A stretch of DNA of 59,679 nucleotides from an uncultured Granulosicoccaceae bacterium. GTDB lineage: Bacteria; Pseudomonadota; Gammaproteobacteria; Granulosicoccales; Granulosicoccaceae. The position numbers were made by a program, and so were the translations under genes. The notes beneath the pieces are model-generated. The model saw nothing but the letters and a program-made list of their open reading frames with translations, was not told where the DNA came from and searched no databases. Positions 44,946-53,011 of this stretch are shown piece by piece. The stretch's first letter is position 1, and each line of letters begins with the position of its first letter. The DNA lies in the NCBI GenBank assembly GCA_937958675.1, contig CALGND010000082.1, forward strand, positions 1 to 59,679, written 5' to 3'.

Positions 44946-46150
44946 AATGCGTATTCCTTAGCGCCAATCGTCCAGATGTCATAGTTTGTATCCACAACAC
45001 AGGCAGGCTTATGATCAGAATTTAGAATTTTACGGTAGAAGAAAGCAACAACATCTTCAATATCTGCAACGTTAAGCACCTTTGTTATACCGCCAGTAAA
45101 TACAATCGAATTCATCGCAAGGAGTTTCAGGGTAACGTTGGCAGCTCTATAGTGAGACATCTCACATAGCACCAGAAATATCGCGAGCTGCATAATCACT
45201 TTAGTCGCCCTATCACTATTTTCCTTATAGATGCTTTCAGTAACCTTGAGATGCATTAAAAGCTCATAGGCAAATTCGTTTTGCTCGGCGGTAAATATCA
45301 ACGATTCTCTGGATTTAAATACGCCGAGCTTTTTAAATACGATTCTGTCGTGGCCCTGCTCTGTCACGATATTGTCACGCACCAGATCCTTAGAGTAATG
45401 CACATCAGTTGTAGCCCCACCGATGTCTAGCAGAATAAACGGGTCAGTTACTGCAAACGTTGCATTTATCTCAGGCAGTGATTTATTGACCACATAGGGC
45501 GTGGAGTAAATTTGATTGCCAGTGATCTTGTACAAGTCTTTGATATCCTCCTTACCCTCTATATCTTGCTGATATAGATTGGTGAGGTATTCCTTTAAGT
45601 GGGTTTCTACGATATGCAAACGATCATCAATGACATTAGGTAACACTAATAGTTTGTCCACTCTTGATGCTATTGCCATTGCGTCGGGTCCATTACCCAC
45701 ATAAACAATATTGGAATAGTTTAGTTTTGCAATATAGTTATCGAGCCGCTCATCAAATTGCCCACCATTTGAATCAATGCCGCCAACGATAATGACCACA
45801 TCAATCAGATCACTGGGTATTGAATAATCCTCGATATCTTGGAAGATAATTGATTCGATAACATTAATACCGGCGTTGTAAGCAATGTTGGTGGCGTACT
45901 TTAGTGAATAAGAATGCGTTAAACCAATGATCAAAGTGCTTAAGCCACCATTCGCTGATGAGCAGATGTGAATGTCATTCGATTCAAAGCGCTGCACAGT
46001 GTCACTGCACTTATGCATCAGATCATCAAGAATCTGTTTATTAAAATCGCGAAAATGCTGCTCGATAGATTCCTTCGTGCTGACTTTAAAATAAGTGCTG
46101 CCGATATCAATTAAGAGCTTTTCGTTTGAACTACCGTTAGCATCTCTCAC
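44936..46150 (-). CDS. glmL: Glutamate mutase reactivase, MutL/GlmL type
   Basis: 404 residues, ASKHA (actin-like ATPase) fold. The phosphate-1 motif LLIDIGSTYFKV lies at the N-terminus, phosphate-2 ILLDIGGATTDVHYS in the middle. GlmL-type proteins keep glutamate mutase active, probably by exchanging damaged cobalamin. It is somewhat shorter than clostridial MutL (about 460). It sits between the E subunit gene (4-base ATGA overlap) and the adenylate-forming gene. The mismatch-repair MutL shares only the name, not the fold. Confidence 0.88.
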   Translation of the reverse strand: MRDANGSSNEKLLIDIGSTYFKVSTKESIEQHFRDFNKQILDDLMHKCSDTVQRFESNDIHICSSANGGLSTLIIGLTHSYSLKYATNIAYNAGINVIESIIFQDIEDYSIPSDLIDVVIIVGGIDSNGGQFDERLDNYIAKLNYSNIVYVGNGPDAMAIASRVDKLLVLPNVIDDRLHIVETHLKEYLTNLYQQDIEGKEDIKDLYKITGNQIYSTPYVVNKSLPEINATFAVTDPFILLDIGGATTDVHYSKDLVRDNIVTEQGHDRIVFKKLGVFKSRESLIFTAEQNEFAYELLMHLKVTESIYKENSDRATKVIMQLAIFLVLCEMSHYRAANVTLKLLAMNSIVFTGGITKVLNVADIEDVVAFFYRKILNSDHKPACVVDTNYDIWTIGAKEYALCQ

Positions 46151-47511
46151 TGCATTATTCCTATATCGTGAATAATGTCATTAACGATACTGGTTGTGTC
46201 TTTGTTTAGATCACAGCAGGACTTTTCATAATCATAGCAACGATCAGGTATCGGTACATTACCCCGTTCGATGATACGAATATTCTTCTGAGGGTCTCGA
46301 ATAGTAATCATTTTATTATGATTGATAATATGTGGCGAAAAAGGCACGTCGATGATGCCATTCTTAATCGAGTTAAAAACCTTACGCCACAGGGTGTCAG
46401 CTGGATCATTGAATACTGCCTCCATAATGGCGTGAACCTCGGCAGTCAAGATCTCTTCTTCCTGCTCGTCAACCACGGCCGGAAGACCGCTTAGAATATT
46501 TAGGGTGTATTGCGTATTTGCTACGGTTTGAGCATTGGCCTCTTTGGTGGGAATACCAACAGCTTCTTCGCGAGTTTTAGTAATAATCTTGTCAGCACCG
46601 CACATCGACGCAATGACCGTCGACATATTGATTAATTGATCAGCAGAATCTCTATTCATTGGAAACGCACCCATCCACTGATGATAAACAAGATTAATGA
46701 CTGCATCTTCGCAACCGATTTGCGCAGCATAGTGCTTGGCTAGCTTTCGAGTAACGGTACCGGTCACGATGTCCTGAAGCATCGACCCTTGCTGTGCAAA
46801 TGAGACCGAGAATGACTTCACGCCTTCTTCCAATGACAGCAGCATTTCGAGCAACTGAATTACGATCGTAATTGATGGCGGCACAAGTGTTGCGGTAAGC
46901 GGGCCAAATGATTCTCGATTAATTGGCTTGTTCAGTGTTGAGTAGTCGGCGCATACTCGCTCTACGTACTTCCAATATAGGAAAGCCTTATCTAGTGGAA
47001 AGTTTTTAGAATAAGGCAGTAAGTACGTAATTGGACCACCTTCAATTTCAAAGATACCCGACGCTATAGCGATTTCAATCAATAGACGGGCATCCGGTGT
47101 ACCGTGACGCAGGCTTACCGGATGATTAAAGTGCGTCATCATTTTACGTGTGGTGCGGTAACCATGATTCACTAATGGATAGCCATTCAACATATCCACT
47201 TCATTAGCCTCACTTAAACGCAACATTTTTTTGGCTGTTGCGTAATCGTTAAGCCGAGTGTTGGAATCGATTGTTAACGGCAGCACATCAACATTTGCAT
47301 CGACAAAAAATTCGTACAAGGCATATTGCTTTTCATAAGTTGGAAACCCACCTCGAGGCTGCACCAACATTTTTTCTTTTTTCGCAAAGTGATGAGAGAT
47401 AAATAAATTCTCGTCGGCACCTTTAACAAACTCTCGTACCTCATCAAAATCGAAAGAATCGACATTCTCATTTCCAAGAATGATCTCTCGTTCTTCTTGT
47501 AATTGACTCAT
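46147..47511 (-). CDS. glmE: Glutamate mutase epsilon (catalytic) subunit
   Basis: 454 residues (about 480 in clostridia). Glutamate mutase interconverts L-glutamate and (2S,3S)-3-methylaspartate by a B12 radical mechanism. The arginine claw that grips the substrate is intact with the same spacing as in Clostridium: Arg53 (QPRGGF), Arg86 (IDSNTRLND), Arg135 (SLRHGTPDARLL). Glu157, Tyr163 and Tyr167 (EGGPITY, LLPYSKN) match the catalytic residues E171, Y177 and Y181. The third residue after EGG is Pro instead of the clostridial Gly. Also present: YHQWMGAFP and EAVGIPTKEAN. I chose ATG at 47511, which overlaps the S-subunit stop (ATGA); a frame from 47580 lies inside that gene. Confidence 0.93.
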   Translation of the reverse strand: MSQLQEEREIILGNENVDSFDFDEVREFVKGADENLFISHHFAKKEKMLVQPRGGFPTYEKQYALYEFFVDANVDVLPLTIDSNTRLNDYATAKKMLRLSEANEVDMLNGYPLVNHGYRTTRKMMTHFNHPVSLRHGTPDARLLIEIAIASGIFEIEGGPITYLLPYSKNFPLDKAFLYWKYVERVCADYSTLNKPINRESFGPLTATLVPPSITIVIQLLEMLLSLEEGVKSFSVSFAQQGSMLQDIVTGTVTRKLAKHYAAQIGCEDAVINLVYHQWMGAFPMNRDSADQLINMSTVIASMCGADKIITKTREEAVGIPTKEANAQTVANTQYTLNILSGLPAVVDEQEEEILTAEVHAIMEAVFNDPADTLWRKVFNSIKNGIIDVPFSPHIINHNKMITIRDPQKNIRIIERGNVPIPDRCYDYEKSCCDLNKDTTSIVNDIIHDIGIMQ

Positions 47512-47921
47512 GCTTGTTTGTGTTCCTGGATGTAATTTTCGAGCATGTCTAAACCTGTATTTAAATCCACCTGATGGCAAACCAGGTCGAATCCATAGTT
47601 CTTATAGCGCGGCACGATATCTTCGGCATTACCACTGCCCACAGTGAGGTTGCCACCAATCATCATGGTTAGATTATCGAGGGTTTTGTATTTAGCTTTG
47701 AGCAGTTTGACTTCCCGGCCCCAGCCCTCGGCCTCTCCATTAAGCGATGAAATCAGCAGAATCTCAGCACCTGTCTCAACTACTGCATCGAAGAATTCTT
47801 CCAAATAGGTGTTAACGCCTAAATTGAAGACCTCATAACCTCTCGCATTGAGCGACAGATCCATCAATCGGTTGGCAACAACGTGGATATCATTGCCAAT
47901 TACACCTGTTACGACTTTCAT
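47508..47921 (-). CDS. glmS: Glutamate mutase sigma (B12-binding) subunit
   Basis: 137 residues, the same length as clostridial GlmS. A flavodoxin-like B12-binding domain with the lower-ligand motif at residues 11-17: DIHVVAN. The histidine (His13) that replaces the cobalamin base is there, but the glycine that normally follows two residues later (DxHxxG) is Ala16. Later SSLNGEAEGWGREV and GGNLTVG match the tail-binding loop and the GG motif. The name has nothing to do with the MutS repair protein or glucosamine synthase. First gene of the five-gene operon, divergent from rraA with 126 bases between starts. Confidence 0.9.
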   Translation of the reverse strand: MKVVTGVIGNDIHVVANRLMDLSLNARGYEVFNLGVNTYLEEFFDAVVETGAEILLISSLNGEAEGWGREVKLLKAKYKTLDNLTMMIGGNLTVGSGNAEDIVPRYKNYGFDLVCHQVDLNTGLDMLENYIQEHKQA

Positions 47922-48047
47922 GGTTCACGTGCCCTATATCCAGCCGATCATAGTATCAAAAGACAAGCAGCCGAGCGAAGCTCAGATGGTAGAATTTGCT
48001 CTTATTCCCCGCAAATCGGGGTTGGTGACCTTATTCAAGAGAAAAGC

Positions 48048-48527
48048 ATGGCTGATTTTACTGCAGATTTTTGTGATGACCATCCCGACAAAGTATCGGT
48101 ACTGGGCCCGGGATACTCGAACTACGGCGGTGCTGCCATGTGCCAAGGAGAGATTGTAACGATCCGGCTGGATCGCAACAACAGCGATTTGATCACCCTA
48201 TTACGTGACGAGGATGGAGCGGGCAAAGTTGTCGTGGTGGATTCAGACCAAACTTACTATGCAATTGTCGGCGAGAATCTCATGAAGTTCGCTCTAAAAA
48301 ATGGCTACGCCGGCATAATCGTTAATGGCTATGTTCGAGATACTCAGCAAATCAAAGATATACCGGTAGCACTTTATGCCTTAGGCACTTGCGCTAAAAA
48401 ATTCATCCCAGTGACGAAAGGCCAACGGAATGTGACATTGTCTTTCGGAGGTACTGAGTTTCGACCGGGTGACTATATATACACCGATGCCGATGGGGTC
48501 ATCGTAACTGCCGAACCCTTAGTTTAG
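48048..48527 (+). CDS. rraA: Regulator of ribonuclease E activity A
   Basis: 159 residues. RraA binds RNase E and its helicase partner and slows RNA decay; the fold is shared with metal-dependent aldolases. Motifs: SNYGGAAMCQGEIVT, GKVVVVDSDQT, GIIVNGYVRDTQQI, LSFGGTEFRPGDYIYTDADGVIVT. Among RraA-like proteins, the length and N-terminal D-DKVSVLGPGYSNYGG pattern match true RraA better than HMG aldolases. I begin at 48048, not at an earlier in-frame start at 47883, because the N-terminus then aligns with E. coli RraA. A CCCCG/CGGGG hairpin (48007-48021) precedes the AAGAGA ribosome site. Confidence 0.88.
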   Translation: MADFTADFCDDHPDKVSVLGPGYSNYGGAAMCQGEIVTIRLDRNNSDLITLLRDEDGAGKVVVVDSDQTYYAIVGENLMKFALKNGYAGIIVNGYVRDTQQIKDIPVALYALGTCAKKFIPVTKGQRNVTLSFGGTEFRPGDYIYTDADGVIVTAEPLV

Positions 48528-48671
48528 AAATTAGCTGACGGGTATTATCTCTAACAGTATCGACCATGGCTTTTTAATATAATTACCCAGTTAGAGCGCA
48601 GTAGCGAGTGGCCCCTCATGTACCATATAAAGGCTTAAGGGTGTGTAGACACTCATTCAGGAGACAAGAAA

Positions 48672-50009
48672 ATGAGCACGTCCAATAGCGAAACCACCGA
48701 AGCTAGCATTAGCTACCTATCGGGTTTTGGTAATGATTTTGAAACCGAGTCGTTGCCCGGCGCATTGCCGCAAGGACAAAACAGCCCACAAAAATGTGCC
48801 TATGGATTATATGCTGAACAATTGTCTGGTTCACCATTCACGGCACCACGTGGCACTAACGAACGAAGCTGGCTATATCGAATCCGTCCTAGTGTTCGCC
48901 ACACTGGTCGTTTTTCCGAACTTACACTGCCGCTATGGCGTTCGGCGCCGGCTAACCACGACGCCGTATTGTCATTACAACAAATGCGTTGGAACCCCAC
49001 ACCGTTGCCAGACGAACCCACTGACTTTATACATGGCATACGCACAATCACTACAGCAGGCGATGTGATGACTCAAGCCGGTATGGCATCGCATGTTTAT
49101 GTTGCCAATACCGACATGATTGACGACTACTTCTTTAACGCCGATGGTGAAATGCTGATCGTGCCTCAACAAGGCTCACTTAATGTATTTACCGAACTTG
49201 GAAAAATAGAAGTGGCGCCTGGAGAAATATGCCTGATACCACGTGGTGTAACGCTCAAGGTGAGTCTACCCGACGGCACAGCGCGTGGCTACATTTGCGA
49301 AAACTACGGCGCTAAACTTACGCTACCCGATCGTGGGCCTATCGGGGCCAACTGCTTAGCCAACCCGAGAGATTTTAAAACTCCTGTTGCCTGTTATGAG
49401 GATAAAGAAACACCTTGCACCGTATCCATTAAATGGTGCGGCAATTTCTACAATTCGGATATTGATCACTCGCCACTAGATGTGGTCGCGTGGCATGGTA
49501 ACTACGCACCATACAAATATGATCTTGCAACCTTCTCACCTGTTGGTGCGTTAATGTTTGATCACCCTGATCCGTCTATCTTCACCGTGCTCACAGCACC
49601 CAGCGATGAGGCAGGTACCGCCAATATTGATTTTGTAATATTCCCTCCACGATGGTTAGTTGCGGAACACACTTTTCGTCCGCCATGGTATCACCGCAAT
49701 ATCATGAGTGAATTTATGGGGTTGATCCATGGTCAGTACGATGCCAAAGAAGAAGGTTTCGTGCCGGGAGGCATGAGCCTGCATAACATGATGCTACCTC
49801 ATGGCCCAGATCACGCAGGCTTCGAAAAAGCCTCCAATGCAGACCTAGCACCGCAAAAACTGGATAATACCTTGGCGTTTATGTTTGAAACTCGTTATCC
49901 ACAACACATGACAAAATATGCAGCACAACTAGACACCGTGCAAAATGACTACATAGACTGCTGGGCAGGCATGCGACGAAAATTTGATGGCACGCCCAAC
50001 CCGAAATAG
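48672..50009 (+). CDS. hmgA: Homogentisate 1,2-dioxygenase
   Basis: 445 residues, full length. Fe(II) enzyme that opens homogentisate to maleylacetoacetate in tyrosine/phenylalanine breakdown. N-terminal [19 protein letters not shown] is diagnostic. The C-terminal metal and substrate region shows [57 protein letters not shown], with the expected His and Glu ligands. GGAG ribosome site 10 bases upstream. It heads a three-gene catabolic operon (hmgA-fahA-maiA). 4-hydroxyphenylpyruvate dioxygenase is not in the window. Confidence 0.96.
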   Translation: MSTSNSETTEASISYLSGFGNDFETESLPGALPQGQNSPQKCAYGLYAEQLSGSPFTAPRGTNERSWLYRIRPSVRHTGRFSELTLPLWRSAPANHDAVLSLQQMRWNPTPLPDEPTDFIHGIRTITTAGDVMTQAGMASHVYVANTDMIDDYFFNADGEMLIVPQQGSLNVFTELGKIEVAPGEICLIPRGVTLKVSLPDGTARGYICENYGAKLTLPDRGPIGANCLANPRDFKTPVACYEDKETPCTVSIKWCGNFYNSDIDHSPLDVVAWHGNYAPYKYDLATFSPVGALMFDHPDPSIFTVLTAPSDEAGTANIDFVIFPPRWLVAEHTFRPPWYHRNIMSEFMGLIHGQYDAKEEGFVPGGMSLHNMMLPHGPDHAGFEKASNADLAPQKLDNTLAFMFETRYPQHMTKYAAQLDTVQNDYIDCWAGMRRKFDGTPNPK

Positions 50010-50051
50010 TTTTCGAACTACGCACTAATTATTAACGGATTCAGAATACGC

Positions 50052-51323
50052 ATGAAACTACTAAACTGTCGAATAGAAAGCGCTAATAATTCGGAGTCAG
50101 ATTTTCCGCTTAACAATTTGCCATTTGGTGTATTCGCCAAAGACAAAGGCACGCCTCGTTGTTGCGTCGCAATTGGTGATTTCTTACTAGATCTATCAGT
50201 ACTTTTCGATGCAGCTGTTTTCCCTGAACTCCCAGAAAACGTATTCGCCCAATCCACTCTTAATGCATTTATGGGAATGGGCAACGATAAATGGTCATAT
50301 GTACGCAAGCAACTCATTGAACTGCTTCGCGCTGATTCTGCAACTGACGCCAAGAAAGTTAAAGCCATTGAGAATGCACAGCACTTGCAATCGGACGCCA
50401 CCATGCATATGCCGTTTACAGTCGGCGACTATACCGATTTCTATGCAGGTCGCCAGCACGCTACCAATGTTGGCACCATGTTTCGTGGTGCAGAGAACGC
50501 GCTGCCACCCAATTGGTTGCATATTCCGATTGGTTACAACGGCCGCGCCTCTACTGTGGTCATAAGTGGCACTGACGTACACCGCCCTTTAGGCCAGATG
50601 AAGCCACCCACCGCAGAAATACCCTACTTCGGTCCGTGCAAACGACTCGATCTGGAACTGGAAATGGGTGCCGTGGTAGGGGTGCCTAATGAAATGGGTA
50701 AACCTGTAACGGTTGCCGAAGCCGACGATATGATTTTCGGCTATGTATTGCTAAACGATTGGTCCGCTCGAGACATACAAGCTTGGGAGTATCAACCATT
50801 AGGCCCATTTCAAGCCAAAGTATTCGCCACCACTATCAGCCCGTGGGTTGTAACAAAGGAAGCTCTGGCAGGCTTCCGAGTATCCACGCCTGCAAGAGAT
50901 GTAGAGCTACTACCGTACCTACAAGAAAAAGAACCTCTGCTGTATGACATCGACTTAGCAGTACACCTAAAACCTGAAGGCTCAGCTAAACCGACAACGA
51001 TCAGTAATACCAATTATCGAAATATGTACTATTCAGCTGCGCAACAATTAGCGCACCATGCTATCGGTGGTTGTAAAATGAATACTGGCGATTTACTGGG
51101 TTCTGGCACAATTTCGGGTGACAGCGATAAAGCATATGGGTCTTTATTAGAAATTAGCTGGGGTGGCAAAAACCCGCTAACGCTTGATACCGGCGAGGCT
51201 CGATCATTTCTTGAAGACGGCGATACCTTAACGCTAACTGGTGCGGCAATTGGCGATGGGTTTAAAATTGGCTTTGGCGAATGTACAGGCAAAATCCTGC
51301 CCGCCCCTGACTTCAACCCATAA
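50052..51323 (+). CDS. fahA: Fumarylacetoacetase
   Basis: 423 residues, Mg/Ca-dependent hydrolase that splits fumarylacetoacetate into fumarate and acetoacetate. Motifs: FGVFAKDKGTPRCCVAIGDFLLDLS (N-terminal SH3-like part), DYTDFYAGRQHATNVGTMFRG (metal-binding Asp and catalytic His), LDLELEMGAVVG, GYVLLNDWSARDIQAWEYQPLGPFQAKVFATTISPWVV and GDLLGSGTISGD. 43 bases after hmgA and 15 before maiA, all in one operon. Complete. Confidence 0.96.
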   Translation: MKLLNCRIESANNSESDFPLNNLPFGVFAKDKGTPRCCVAIGDFLLDLSVLFDAAVFPELPENVFAQSTLNAFMGMGNDKWSYVRKQLIELLRADSATDAKKVKAIENAQHLQSDATMHMPFTVGDYTDFYAGRQHATNVGTMFRGAENALPPNWLHIPIGYNGRASTVVISGTDVHRPLGQMKPPTAEIPYFGPCKRLDLELEMGAVVGVPNEMGKPVTVAEADDMIFGYVLLNDWSARDIQAWEYQPLGPFQAKVFATTISPWVVTKEALAGFRVSTPARDVELLPYLQEKEPLLYDIDLAVHLKPEGSAKPTTISNTNYRNMYYSAAQQLAHHAIGGCKMNTGDLLGSGTISGDSDKAYGSLLEISWGGKNPLTLDTGEARSFLEDGDTLTLTGAAIGDGFKIGFGECTGKILPAPDFNP

Positions 51324-51337
51324 CGCGGATAAGGGCT

Positions 51338-51982
51338 ATGACCGACGTGGTGCTTTATGATTACTGGCGATCATCAGCAAGCTATCGTGTGCGCATTGCT
51401 TTAGCACTTAAAGGCATCGAGTATCGATCTATCAACGTTAACCTGCTTAACGCTGATCACAAATCCGAAGAGTATATAAAGATCAATCCGCAGGCCTTAG
51501 TGCCAGCACTTAAAATTGATGGTCACACACTGACGCAATCTCTATCGATCATTCAGTACCTTGACGATACTAGGCCAGATGTTCCTCTGATACCCAGCAA
51601 TCCGCATGACAAACAACGAGTGATCGCCCTGAGCCATTCTATCGCAATGGAAATTCACCCTGTTTGTAATTTGAGCGTTGCACAACACGTTGCAAAAATC
51701 GTTGGTGCTGACAACGAAACCACTAAGAAAGATTGGATGAAACACTACATTGATCGTGGCTTAAAGAATGTTGAAGCGTTATTATCTGATGGTAAAAGCG
51801 GTGAGTTTTGTCATGGTGATCAACCTGGGCTGATTGACTGCTGCTTGGTACCACAGGTTTATAATGCACAGCGATGGGAATGTGACTTATCAGAATTACC
51901 AACAATTAAAGCGATTAACCAGCGATGTCATCAATTAGATGCGTTTATTGCCGCGCATCCAGATGCCAATAAAGATAGCTAA
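51338..51982 (+). CDS. maiA: Maleylacetoacetate isomerase
   Basis: 214 residues, zeta-class glutathione transferase. The start YDYWRSSASYRVRIALALKGIEY carries the catalytic SSxSYRVR motif; LNPQAL-like INPQALVPALKIDG and TLTQSLSIIQYLDDT are the glutathione-binding strands. It isomerises maleylacetoacetate to fumarylacetoacetate between the HmgA and FahA steps. 15 bases after fahA. The C-terminal half is the normal all-helical GST domain. Confidence 0.95.
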   Translation: MTDVVLYDYWRSSASYRVRIALALKGIEYRSINVNLLNADHKSEEYIKINPQALVPALKIDGHTLTQSLSIIQYLDDTRPDVPLIPSNPHDKQRVIALSHSIAMEIHPVCNLSVAQHVAKIVGADNETTKKDWMKHYIDRGLKNVEALLSDGKSGEFCHGDQPGLIDCCLVPQVYNAQRWECDLSELPTIKAINQRCHQLDAFIAAHPDANKDS

Positions 51983-52019
51983 GAAAAGCTGTTTTTTAAA
52001 GTAAATTACCTATTACATG

Positions 52020-52979
52020 TTAATCGAAATAGCCGCATTGCAATTTAGCGGCATCTTGTTTGGTAACTTCTATATTGCAAAAAGAGCGCAATTTCTCCTC
52101 TGTTAGTTCACTAGAAGTAGCAATACAAACTAATCCTGTCTCCACGCCCGCTGGCGCATTCGTTACCGACCAACGCCTGCCAACAACCTGTATAGTTTTT
52201 ATGGAATTATCGTAATCCATTACAAAGCCTTTGGCTCGTACAAGGCCACAGCCCTTATCGCTCAACCGTTCAGCAAGAATCGGCACATCCACTTGTTGAT
52301 CCATCCTCAAGCTGATAGATGAATACATTGATGAGATATCATGCGTGTAATCGGCTTGGTTACTTGCATCCCTACTGTTGCGCCCAGTTTTTATGTTAAG
52401 CAAAATGGCCGGATCGATCTTGCTGTATACCGCTTCTACCAGTGGTGCATGTGCATAATACTCGCAGATCCATTGCCTAAGTTCAATCGCCTGACTGTCA
52501 TTTAATAGATCCATCTTATTTAACACCAGTAAGTCAGCATCATTGAGTTGGCGGTCAATGGTATCGCCAATATACTTTTGTACACTAGCTGCTTGCACAC
52601 TCGTCGCATCAACTAAAACAACAACGCCTTCGAGTTGGTAGCCGCGCAATAAGGATAATGAATTACCAATGGCGCCAGGTAAGGCAACGCCACTGGCTTC
52701 GATAAAAATATGATCTGGCAGTGAGTCTAGTGCTCGAAGCGTTTTCAATGATCGAGACAAATCATCACCAAAACTACAGCAGACACAACCGCCACTAAGG
52801 CTAATAACATCACCGTCTTGAGCTTCTATTAAATCTGCATCTATTGGCAGTTCACCAAAATCATTTACCAATACAGCTAGGCGTGCGCCATTTGCGTTGC
52901 GTAACAAGTGATTAACCAAGGTTGTCTTACCGCAACCCAAATAACCACCGATAATGGTGACAGGCGTTACTGCTTGCAT
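52020..52979 (-). CDS. CobW/COG0523 G3E GTPase
   Basis: 319 residues. Walker A GCGKTT (15-20), a CxCC metal motif CVCC (65-68), VNDFGELPIDADL (guanine-nucleotide/metal loop), IEASGVALPGAI and NKMDLL. COG0523 proteins deliver metals, mostly zinc, to client enzymes. The C-terminal CobW domain (from about 225) is present. Start codon at 52979 gives the standard opening. It is followed in the same direction, upstream, by a metal-dependent amidohydrolase; clients may be the two amidohydrolases in this cluster, by inference. No cobalt-cobalamin genes are near. Confidence 0.88.
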   Translation of the reverse strand: MQAVTPVTIIGGYLGCGKTTLVNHLLRNANGARLAVLVNDFGELPIDADLIEAQDGDVISLSGGCVCCSFGDDLSRSLKTLRALDSLPDHIFIEASGVALPGAIGNSLSLLRGYQLEGVVVLVDATSVQAASVQKYIGDTIDRQLNDADLLVLNKMDLLNDSQAIELRQWICEYYAHAPLVEAVYSKIDPAILLNIKTGRNSRDASNQADYTHDISSMYSSISLRMDQQVDVPILAERLSDKGCGLVRAKGFVMDYDNSIKTIQVVGRRWSVTNAPAGVETGLVCIATSSELTEEKLRSFCNIEVTKQDAAKLQCGYFD

Positions 52980-53011
52980 TTAAATTTCGTCATCTTTGAT
53001 AAACCTAGCTG

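Noticed and set aside
42461-47921. The glutamate mutase operon as the 2-methyleneglutarate mutase step of nicotinate breakdown
   Set aside because: It is over 12 kb from the nicotinate island, and the E subunit keeps all three glutamate-binding arginines. The methyleneglutarate mutase is, as I recall, a different B12 enzyme.
47979-47993. AGCTCAGATGGTAGA resembles a tRNA D-arm upstream of rraA
   Set aside because: No acceptor stem, anticodon arm or T-arm (GGTTCGAATCC) can be placed around it. It is treated as chance.
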